Assembly: GCA_003415625.1 (NCBI GenBank)
Contig: PYIU01000002.1
Location: 1,612,001-1,676,000 of the forward strand
Source of the DNA: Aquanectria penicillioides
Taxonomy: Eukaryota; Ascomycota; Sordariomycetes; Hypocreales; Nectriaceae
Reading direction: 5' to 3'
DNA length: 64,000 nucleotides
Part shown: one piece after another, positions 55,225 through 64,000 of the stretch
How the letters are laid out: each line of letters begins with the position of its first letter
Numbering within the stretch: position 1 is the first letter of the stretch
Translations under genes and position numbers: made by a program
Notes under the pieces: generated by a model
The model's database searches: none
What the model saw: the letters and a program-made list of their open reading frames with translations, nothing else
Told to the model about the DNA's origin: nothing

Positions 55225-57225
55225 CTAAGCACCAGGCATGCGGAGAATAGGATAGAGAGAAGTACCCTCTTGTGCCCGAGCAGCGCTGATAGGAGGAAGC
55301 TCCCTCGAAGGGCTTCTGGGGCTCTTGGGATCCACATCCATAGCCTCAGGTTCTCCAGAGGGACGGCGCCCAGCCGCCTCATCGGCATACTCTCTCCGCT
55401 CAAGACGGCCCCGGACGTACTCTCGAAGGGTCTCAATGACTCGCATGTTCTCCAGCCAGCGGTCATACTGCTCCTCGCGCTCCCGAGTAGCCTCGCTAAC
55501 GTCTGACTCAGACGAGGGGGATCCGACCGAAAGTGCAGACTCGTTAGCCTTGGGGGTAGTGGCACCGTTACCTTCCTCATGAGGCCGAGGAAGGGGACCT
55601 CCACGCGCCCGCTGGAGCATACCTCCAGAGTAACGGCGTCGCTCATTGCTCTCGAAGCTGGGTCCGAGAGTGGTGGTAGTGGAGTGGCCGAAGCCTTGGC
55701 TGACAGCGGGAAGGCTGGTGGGAAGTGTGGGATACATGACTGAGCCTGATGCCGTTGAACCGTGGCGGGACTGGGGAGACATAGCTGAGGACGATGGGCT
55801 TGGGGAATGGCCAGAAGTATATGACATGGAGCTAGATGGCGGAGTCACTGCAGGAGTTCCAGTGGAGGAGATGGCCGTCAAGGGCGAGGCCATGCTGGCC
55901 GCAGACACGGACTGATAGGTGTCGGCAGTCACCGGGATGCCACCGGGAGATCGGTGAGCAGTTGGGGGTGAGGGGGTATGGCGGTAACCATTGAAGTTGC
56001 TCTCTGGGTTGTGGATATGAACACCGGCGGTGGCATGGCTCGAGTTCTCGTAGATGGTGTCCTGCATCTGACCGAGCAAGTTGTCGATGTGGATGAGATC
56101 CTTTTGGGTTCTGGCGTTGGGCATGGGAAGATAGTATTGCTGCGCCAAGGGGTTCTGGCTGGGAGCAGGGGCTCCGTGAACAACAGCACCGCCGGCCGGT
56201 TGAGGGATGTACTGTTCTGTGGCAGCCATCGGACCGTTGGGGATGGACAGAGCGCCGTGGAGGGGCATCAGAGAGCGGCCGATCTGGGCATAAGATGAGG
56301 GGTCAATCTGACGGCGTTTGGCATTGCCGAAGAAGTCATCCACCATGTCAAAGGTGCGCTTGCGTTCATAACCTCCAGTAGCAGCGCTATAGCCGAGATG
56401 CTCGGTGCGGGCATTGTTCATGGGCGGCTGGTTGAAATAGAGACCATAGTTGGTAGAGGGCTGAGGAGCATAGTAGCCACCAGGAGGGCCAGGCTGGTGA
56501 GCGAAAGCGCCCGGGTTACCTCGCATCTGCGCAGTGTGGTCATAGTAACCAGTAGGGCCTGCTGGTAGATTAGCGTCTTGACAACAACAACAACAACAAC
56601 AGAAAACCGTCAAGAACTAGAATATCAAGGGAACATACCCTTTGGAGGCTGCGGCCTGTAACCACCGAGGGCGCCTTGAGGGTCCTGGGAAGGACGGACA
56701 AGCACAGAGTCGTCGGCGTGAGTCTTGACATGCTTCTTCAAGTCCTGAGGTCGCTTGAAGGACTTGCCACAAAACTCGCACTTGTGAGGCTTCAAGGGCA
56801 CATGGACACGAATGTGAGAGGTAATGTGGTCTCGCTTCACCGTGGTGGTGCGGCACGAGTTCCACTGGCATGTCAAGTTTAGGTTGTTTGTGCTCTTGCG
56901 ACCAACATGGCGTTCGCAAATGTGCTCCTGCGAATGCGTGTTAGCGAATCATTGTGCCCTTGTCTTTGAGAGACGAAATGCGACTCACATAGAGCAACTC
57001 TGGGGAACCAAACTTTTGGTTGCAGGAGCTCCATCGGCAGATGAGGTTGTCATCCGAGCTGGTAGGGGGGGTAGCGCTGCTCTGAGAGGTGTGTGAGGCG
57101 GCGCTGGGGGCCGGAGTTACCGACTTGGAGTCGCTGTTGTTGCTGCTACTGGCCGACGCTGAGGGAGTGGTCGACTGCTGAGGCTGAGGCGCCTGTTGCT
57201 GTTGCTCTGGGACCGGGGCAGACAT
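55225..57225 (-). CDS. pacC: pH-response zinc-finger transcription factor PacC/Rim101
   Basis: PacC is proteolytically activated at alkaline pH and then turns on alkaline-expressed genes and represses acid-expressed ones at GCCARG sites. Minus-strand exons 56989-57225, 56639-56927 and 55225-56576 give 625 residues, the usual size. After a Gln/Ser/Thr-rich N-terminus come three C2H2 fingers. Finger 1 is [19 protein letters not shown], split by intron 1. Finger 2 is [19 protein letters not shown]. Finger 3 is [21 protein letters not shown]. They are followed by YRPQPPKG at the second splice. The long C-terminal part is Pro/Ser-rich and includes [20 protein letters not shown]. It ends with a conserved charged helix ([20 protein letters not shown]), as expected for the interacting region of the closed form. 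Intron 2 contains a GTT repeat. The upstream DNA is packed with PacC core sites. Confidence 0.98.
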
Positions 57226-57577
57226 GGCGGGCGGAATATCTGTTTGGCCGAAAGGGAGGGGACGGCAAGGTGATAAATGACGAATGACACGGGCGCAAGC
57301 GTAGGCTGTAAACGCGACGGTCGGGCCAGGCAACTTGAGACAAGTGACCGGGCTGTGCGTGAGGTGGTGGGCGTAAGCGAGGCGAGGGAAGTTGACGACA
57401 GCAAGAAGCCACCGTTAGAACGTAACGTCTCGCTCGAATTCGTAGATGAGAGACGAGAGAGATAGATGTTTGGATGTTCAGAAAGAAAGGAACGCCTGTC
57501 CTGAAGTCTCCGGGGGCGAGAGCTCCCTTTACATTTACGCAAAAGTCTGGGCAAGAGGGCAAGAGTGAGCGGAAAGT

Positions 57578-57737
57578 CTTGGCGGTCTTGGCAGTCTTGG
57601 CGATGATTACAAAGTACCCCTCTGGCTACGACACATGGGCTGAAGCATAACCTTAGGTGCGAAGCCAAGTACCGATTGCCATCGGTACGCCAAGAATGTG
57701 GGCGGAGAGAACGGTGCCAAGCCCGCCAAGCCTTGGC
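57578..57737. promoter_or_regulatory. PacC-site cluster A, eight GCCAAG copies
   Basis: Core hexamers start at 57578, 57587, 57596 (CTTGGC strand, 9 bp apart), 57664, 57689, 57716, 57725 and 57732. They lie 350-510 bp upstream of the pacC start codon. Confidence 0.75.
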
Positions 57738-58214
57738 AGTCTGGGCACTGCCCCTCATCGGGGGGCTTCGATTGGCCTCGTTCACCTCGGGGCCTCACAC
57801 AGGCTGGCCACGACTGCGTCAAGCGTTTTATTCGGCCACCCAACGTCACCTGAGCCATTCATTCTCCCCTTCCCCCATTCATTCATTCCCCTCCCCTCGT
57901 TGCCTCCTCGCCTTTTTTTTTCCCTCCCTATGTCGTCGGTAGTCGGCTATGCTTTCAAGGGCAACTCAGTAGATCGTAAGTGTTACCGGGCTGTACCGTG
58001 CTTGGACTTGTTGGTAAGCAGCTTGGTGTCTCATCTCGGCCGAGGTGGGTGTCTCTCAGCACATCAACGGCCACATCTTCTGCCCATCATGTAAGAAAAA
58101 GAAACCTGAGACGGAGACCCAGTGAGGGAACGTGTTCCGGGGGGTGGGGCGTTCCCTGCCGCCTGCCGCTGCCGGATGTCATTCAGGACGGTCTTGTGTG
58201 GTCTGTACCTGTCC

Positions 58215-58235
58215 AGGTAGGTAGGTACCTACCTA
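58215..58235. repeat. AGGTAGGTACCTACCT-type palindrome
   Basis: A palindromic AGGTA/TACCT repeat, with a shorter relative at 58271-58283. Confidence 0.85.
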
Positions 58236-58681
58236 TCTGATTGCATGCATTCTACCATTCTACCGTACAGGGTAGGTACCTACATGGGCGGGTACGGGTA
58301 GCTAGCTCTGATATCTCTCCAGAGCACGGCAAGCCACCATTTTGCCAAATGTATGGGTTGCCTCTCGGTGCCCAGGCCAGAACCCGCACAGCAGCTAAGA
58401 GAAAATTATCACCCTCTCAACGGGCGATGGCCGTGGGGTGAGTGTGGCCCGAAAACCAGCCCGCCAGAAGAATGGTATCGAAGGATGAGATCTTGGCCAT
58501 TCGAAAAGCCACATGAGCCTCCAAGGCCAACAACGCCACAGGATCAGAATCAGATGCCCTTTCCTTCCTCGTGCGACGATTTGAAAGAAGAAATAGAGAT
58601 AAAAATAACACAGATCAGAGCCAGAGCCCGTCAGAGTCGCATCTGGGGACTGCTCAAACGTGATATGCGACGGGAAAAAGG

Positions 58682-59164
58682 GCCAAGCAGCCGGCCGACG
58701 CGTACTCTGTCAACAAATACGATGACTCGGGTGATGCACAGTAGTAATAACCTTCTCTTTAGGCTCTTGGCCAAGACGAGCTGCCACACGACTCAAGCAT
58801 TCTTGGTACCAAGACAAGGCAAGCCAACAGGAAACCCAAGGCCGAGCAGGCAATCAAATCAAGCTTTCCGCCTGCCAAGCGACATGTGCCACCCCAAACC
58901 CCCTGATTACGCGTGATCTTGTGAATCTTGTCCCATCCTTCCCATCCTATCAGGCCTGGCCAGCCGCCGAGGACACCCGCCAAGGCCACTGCCCAGACTT
59001 TGCCGAGCCCTTTTGTCCCAGTTTTGTGTCCCAGCGTCTTTTTCCTTCCTGCGCCCCCAGTCTCTTGGCGCCTTTTTTTTTCTCTTGGCCGCTTCCCCCT
59101 CCCTTTCTTAGCTTCTTGGCGTATCTTCTTTTCTTGGCCCCGGTCTGCCAAGCCCCAGGCCAAG
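58682..59164. promoter_or_regulatory. PacC-site cluster B, eleven GCCAAG copies
   Basis: Cores start at 58682, 58766 and 58770 (overlapping, on opposite strands), 58874, 58979, 59064, 59084, 59115, 59133, 59147 and 59159. One GCCAGG core is at 58955. Confidence 0.65.
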
Positions 59165-60014
59165 CAATACCCACTCACCCCAGCCAAATGCTACAACACT
59201 CGGCGCTCTTGTGCTCCAGCTGGGGGGCCCTCTGTCGAATTACGTACCGACTACGGGATACGTATCTCCCGATGCAATGGCTCTCCTCGTACCGTACATG
59301 TAGGTACCTCCTCGGGGACACGATTGCGTTGCCCAATGTGTCAATCGACGAGATTGCGTCAGACCCGTCCGGCCGCCCGTACTATTGCAACGCACCACGC
59401 CCACCCACGCAGAGTCTGATAGCTGCATTACGCGCCTTTGTAGGCCTTTGTAGGCCTTTGTCTGTTTAACGGCTATGTCCCGTGTTTTACGGACTGCTCG
59501 GGTGCACTCTGCCCCCGCGGGAACCCGAGAAGAAGATCCATAATTTCGTAAGAGATCCGTCTCCTTCTCCAACGCAGACTTGTCTCTCAGCCCCATTCTG
59601 GCTTCCGGCAGCTCCGGGAAGGGGAGGGTGAAATGGTCTACATACTTGATTCACAGGGAGTGCGTCGTCCCCAGGTTGCGACTTGTCGGGGAGTTCAACG
59701 AAGGAACGGAGTCGCTAGCGGCTACGAGGTTGAGGAGATGACTTTTTGGTGACCGAAGGGCCTAATAGACTGGACGTCTATTTGTGGGACGAAAATCGCG
59801 CTCCTCTAAGTCCAAACTGCCAAGAGCCTGTTATCACGCAAACTCATCTCCGTGCCGCGACAACCTCAAGGATTACTACCAGGCTCATCACCTATGTAGC
59901 TGCTACTCCTCCACCGTTAACTAGCTCATAAGTTTCTTCTTCTTGTTCTTCTTGTTCTTCATCCCCATCCCCCCTTGTCCCCCATCCCCCTTGTCCCCCA
60001 TCTCCCCTCCTAGA

Positions 60015-60064
60015 GCCAAGAATCAGCCAAGTGCGGGCCAAGAACGAGCCAAGAACGAGCCAAG
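60015..60064. promoter_or_regulatory. PacC-site cluster C, five GCCAAG copies at 11-bp spacing
   Basis: Cores start at 60015, 60026, 60037, 60048 and 60059, all on the same strand and exactly 11 bp apart. Further copies lie at 59819, 60120 and 60240. Confidence 0.7.
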
Positions 60065-62084
60065 ATATCACCAAGTAGCAAGTACTACTTGTGGGTGTGA
60101 TAGCGCCAAATCCCTCTTCGCCAAGGTCTTGGTATTGGCCACAACGCGGCAGTGCAAACTATTCCTTGCCTTGACCGAACGGGCAAGGCCTCCCCCCTCC
60201 CCAGCATACCAGAAGTAAGCTTGTCTCTCAAGCTTCGTAGCCAAGTCCACAAGCATCTCACCCTCAGACCATGTTGGGCCCAAACCGCGTCGTCATAAGT
60301 GGAAGCTTATTCGTGCAGTCGCCGTCAACAACCGTTCCCACCGTCGCAAAGAACAGGTCGGTAGACATGGTCCACCCAACGACGGATAAAGGCTTGCCCA
60401 CGCCTCTTCATCCGCGTCCTCGTGGTCGGCTAATGGCAATACTGCACACTCTTCTCCGCCAGAGTACCCCAGTTCATCATCACACCCTACAACACCATCC
60501 CAATGTTCCGCTGCTTCATCATTCGCCGGAGGGCAAAATCCCAACCACAGGAATGGGCTTCTCGTAGATGGCAGAACATACCAGATGATCCATTAATAAC
60601 CCGCTTTCGTTTTTTATTCTTTTTATGGAGGACCAGGCCAGATATTGCCTGGTGATCCACATGACCATGGCTACCTCCATCTACCTAGATGGAAGCCACA
60701 GAGCGACCCAATACTACCCAACCCGCTTCCTAGTAGCCCACTTACACCATTGTCATCCAGAGAGGCTATCGGCTCCCCAGATAACTCCTGAACCAGACAT
60801 AGATTAGATCCAACAGTATGTACCTCTTCAAATATCAACACATCTGCTACCCCGTAATCAACAACCACGAATCGTCCTCTCGTCTTCACCGCACATCTGG
60901 CCCGTTCACACGACCTGCATCTCTTCTCAACCCTAATGCAACAGCCCTAATACATCATTCACTTGCATATTTTGAATCATTTGTGGGAAGGAAAGATTAA
61001 GACTTCCATTTGCAGAGCTGGCGGGGCTTTTTTTTTCTTTTTGGGTGGTAAAAAAAAAAGTGACCAGGAAGCTACCTAATCCCCCATTCACCCAATGCTT
61101 TTTACTCCTTTTTTAGTTTGTCTTGGTGCCTTCAGCACTCACAAAGACAAGTATGAGGAGATGCCGTCTTTGGCATAGTCCTCTGAATTCCATCTCTTCG
61201 TCATATCCATAATGTTCCTAGGCCCATCCAATATTGGCCCGATCCCGCTTGCTACTCCTCCTCTCTATACAACGATGCTTATCCACCAATATTTCCCCCA
61301 ATATGCCCCCCCCCGAAAAGATTAAAACAAGGAGTCGAGAAAGGTTCAAAACAAACTCCAGGTGAGCCAAGACGGCCAGTGTCATCACAGTCTCCCACAG
61401 GTAATGTTGAAGTGGTGGTTTGTCGTCATGGATGCTCAAAGCCAACTGAGAATCAGGTATGTGCAAGAAAGAATGCCGCGAAAAATGACGACGCAACCTC
61501 AAGAGACCAGCCCTCCCCGTCAAGGGGTTGTTGAATCGCCAGGAGCAAGTGCTCTCAGCATGAGTGGGGCCCATGAGACCACCGAAAAAATAAATATGGA
61601 CTATGCCTCGTGGAGTGACAGCAAAAGCAAACTCAGACGGCCGACTTCAAGCCCGTGTAGCTCTCCTCAAAAGTGCCCGACCGAAATCCTGAGCCACCGC
61701 TCTTCCCGTCATCGCCGATGAGATCGGTGTGGTAGGCAAAGACGTGGCTAAGAATGCCAACCACTAAAGTTGGCTTTTCCCCACAACCGGACGTTTACCC
61801 ACCCATATCTGGGACAGGATGCCGCCGGATCCCAAAGACGCCGAGAACCGAAGACGATATGAAGAAAGGGGATAAAGAGGAAGAAAAAAAAAAAACAATG
61901 GAAAACGTGCAGAGAAGAACCGTGTCATCGTGAGGATAGTGAGATGATGCAGAGGACGCCGCCTCGATCATGATGGGCGACACGGCCTCCTTTGGCTCAG
62001 CCAACCAGCCAACCCGAAAACGAAACCCTTTCAGCCAAATTCCGGAGCCCCCCTTAAAAAAAACGCCGCGCATGCAGAGAGGTA

Positions 62085-63137
62085 TTATACAGAACCGAGA
62101 CGGAGGAGAGCCTCAACGGCTTCTCGCTCCTGTGCGTCAGAGGTGCCCGCCAACGCCGAAAAGTCGATATTTGCTGGTTGAGGTGGCCGCGCCATGCCGG
62201 AGCTAGCGAAGGTGCGAAGTCCACCTGGAGAATATACAGAAGAAGAAAAGAAGCCGCGGTCCGACTGAGCCGCGGCCATGTTGGAGTAGGATTCGGCTCG
62301 AAGGGCAGCAGCGCCTACAGTTGCCCAATCCTCGTCGTCAGTCGCATCCTCGGGATCATCATTCATGACGACATCGTCGTCAGGAGCCTCTGAGCATGAA
62401 GCTGATGCGGAGCCGTCCATGGACATCTTGTCGGCTTCATTTTCATCCATGGAGATGTCGTGGTCATCGTCATGCGAGAAGTGAATCGAATCACCACCAC
62501 TTGACGCAGCGACCCTGGGGCGGTCCTGTCCTCTACCTCCAGCCTTGGTGATGGGAATGGCAGCGCCATATGACGAAGGAGGCGTCCCCTGGCGGTGTCG
62601 CGCAGGTTGTCCTCGCTGGCGGGCATCCCATCGACCCCATCCCACCTTCTCAAATTCCACCTCTCCGTCCAATCCACCTCCTTCTCCCCCTCGTCCTTCC
62701 AACGCTCCGACAACCAGTCTCCGTGCCTTGGTGGGAGGGATACCTGAGAACCCCGGTACAGAGGTGGTCAGATATCCCATAATGTGTCTGATAGCTAGAG
62801 GTCCGTGGTTGAGCAGGATCTCCGGCAGGTGGTATTTGGCAAGCAGGGAGCTGGTGATGGCGCCCGAGGCCTCGAGCAATGCAGGCGAGACCGATCGGCG
62901 CTGATCAGTCGGGTCCTGAAGATCTAGGTCTGAGTCGATAGGCTCAAGCCTGGCCTTCTGGAGTTGCGCCTTGAGCCCATGAGGCGGCAGGGCGGGAGAG
63001 ATGGAATTAGGGGGGGTAGGGAGGGGTTGAGATCGTGTCACAGTCGCAGGGACACTCCGAGCCGCTACAGCAGTTAAGTTGTCTCGGCTCAAGGAGGCCT
63101 GGGGGATATCGCGGGCAGCCGCTGCCATGGTAGCCAT
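62085..63137 (-). CDS. Stb3-like Sin3-binding transcriptional regulator
   Basis: An intronless frame of 350 residues. The central domain (about residues 80-180) is the Sin3-binding/Stb3 domain: VSPALLEASGAITSSLLAKY, then HLPEILLNHGPLAIRHIMGY and FSGIPPTKARRLVVGALEGR. Yeast Stb3 binds the RRPE element of ribosome-biogenesis genes and recruits the Sin3 histone deacetylase complex when nutrients are low. After the domain come a Gly/Arg-rich stretch, an acidic region (DDDHDISMDENEADKMSMDG, PEDATDDEDW) and a conserved-looking C-terminal motif EREAVEALLRLGSV. A second in-frame ATG lies three codons downstream of the chosen start. The target set in this species is unknown. Confidence 0.93.
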   Translation of the reverse strand: MATMAAAARDIPQASLSRDNLTAVAARSVPATVTRSQPLPTPPNSISPALPPHGLKAQLQKARLEPIDSDLDLQDPTDQRRSVSPALLEASGAITSSLLAKYHLPEILLNHGPLAIRHIMGYLTTSVPGFSGIPPTKARRLVVGALEGRGGEGGGLDGEVEFEKVGWGRWDARQRGQPARHRQGTPPSSYGAAIPITKAGGRGQDRPRVAASSGGDSIHFSHDDDHDISMDENEADKMSMDGSASASCSEAPDDDVVMNDDPEDATDDEDWATVGAAALRAESYSNMAAAQSDRGFFSSSVYSPGGLRTFASSGMARPPQPANIDFSALAGTSDAQEREAVEALLRLGSV

Positions 63138-64000
63138 GATTACCGGTATTCGGTTATGTGAGTTCGCTTCCGAACGGATCTGGGGGTAATGATGTCAGAC
63201 ACAGATGCTTTCCTAAATGCTGGTGATGGTGATGATGATAGTGAGAATGGACAAATGGTACAAAGCGACACGGCCTCGTATAAAAGGGAAGGCAAGCAGG
63301 GTATGATGGAGGCGATATAGGATGTTGGTTGTTGACTCATGCAGCGCGCGCGCAAGGCGAAGCCAATACGTACCTGGTTCAGAAGCCTTGAGGACTAATC
63401 GCTGACAACACTGAAGCTGGAGCGACGAAACGATATGGATGGCGGGCCTGGCAGAGCTTGACGCGATGATCTGGACTGTGACAGATGACTCTGGATGTGA
63501 ATGTGTGTTTCCTGTGTATTTGTTTGTTGCTTGGAGAAGAGGGAAGGGAGGGAGGGAGATGCGAAGACCGGATACAAGTACATGTAAGAGCGTCAGGGCA
63601 GGTGAGCAGGAGCCTTGTGAGTCTTTTGGTACGTATCTCGAGGTACGTACATAAAGCGATAGGCACAGCTCGGGGGGAGGGAGGTAGGATACGGGGGGCG
63701 TGTGAGTGTGGGAGACTCGTTCTCGAGTGTGTGTGTGGATGTGTGATATTTTGGTGCCAAGACAACGCCCAAGTGCTAGTGACACGCCTCCCTCCTAATC
63801 CAACCATCCACTCTCCCTCCGTTCTCTTTCACGCCAGTGCCGGACAGTCAGTGCCCAGCAATATGGAACCCACAGTATGATGGCCCTGCGTGCTGTGGGT
63901 GCAATATTTTAGTTACATAGTAGATTATGTAGTGCCGGAGTGCTTCAGCGTTTGAGTGCTGTAGGTACGGAGTACGGCGACCAAGTTATGCAGGTAAGCC
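63138..64000. other. Promoter and leader of the Stb3-like gene, to the window edge
   Basis: 860 bp with CA/GT-rich stretches near 63690-63750. No supported gene. Confidence 0.6.

Larger units (their letters stand above)
57226..62084. other. Five-kilobase region upstream of pacC, rich in PacC sites
   Basis: No supported gene lies between pacC and the Stb3-like gene; both are on the minus strand. The left 3 kb holds about 30 GCCARG hexamers in three clusters. The right part (60.6-62.1 kb) probably holds the Stb3-like 3' UTR. Confidence 0.6.

Noticed and set aside
1..64000. tRNA genes, rRNA, CRISPR arrays, intact transposons
   Set aside because: Looked for typical T-loop (GGTTCGA) contexts, spaced repeats, terminal repeats and transposase motifs; nothing convincing was seen by eye. 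A tRNAscan and repeat search would be decisive.

Overview
The window is nuclear DNA from a filamentous ascomycete, most likely a sordariomycete. Genes carry short GT-AG introns (about 45-90 nt) with CTAAC-like branch sites, 5' leaders are CT-rich, and the proteins match fungal families such as PacC, Stb3, Nnf1, MRT4 and Zn2Cys6 regulators. I saw no tRNA, rRNA, CRISPR array or intact transposon. Species cannot be fixed from sequence alone.

Layout. 0.8-2.5 kb: C2H2 regulator (+). 5.6-6.8: triosephosphate isomerase (+). 7.3-7.9: mitoribosomal protein mL43 (-), divergent from U1-70K (8.2-9.8, +), which converges on MRT4 (10.6-11.5, -). 12.9-16.3: a tandem pair, threonine aldolase and D-amino-acid oxidase (+). 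17.0-18.7: G3BP-like NTF2/RRM protein (+). 18.7-24.8: gene-poor. 24.8-26.2: PH-domain protein (+). 27.1-28.1: kinetochore subunit Nnf1 (-). 28.8-30.1: DUF1640/Fmp32-like mitochondrial protein (-). 31.9-34.9: Puf3/Pumilio-type protein (-). 34.9-44.0: a 9-kb stretch without a recognisable gene. 44.0-44.5: small single-pass membrane protein (+). 45.6-48.5: regulator with two Zn2Cys6 clusters (-). 51.1-52.8: two tandem secreted cysteine-rich genes (-). 55.2-57.2: pH regulator PacC (-). 62.1-63.1: Stb3-like Sin3-binding protein (-).

Four things stand out. (1) The DNA upstream of pacC holds 28 copies of the PacC core hexamer GCCAAG in about 2.7 kb, including five spaced exactly 11 bp apart, which suggests strong autoregulation. 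(2) Two neighbouring secreted proteins share an eight-cysteine module, CCCC-x8-C-x8-C-x-C-x4-C. One has a single copy; the other has three, with a linker full of dibasic (Kex2-like) sites. I do not recognise this family. (3) The aldolase and the oxidase each carry the same perfect 16-bp palindrome about 320-345 bp upstream of the start codon, which marks them as a probable two-gene regulon. (4) The Zn2Cys6 regulator reads in frame through two complete zinc clusters.

Six single-base frameshifts break four otherwise good genes (aldolase, oxidase, G3BP-like, Zn2Cys6 regulator). All lie at or beside short C/G runs, and correcting them restores exact reading-frame sums, so sequencing or assembly error is more likely than gene decay.
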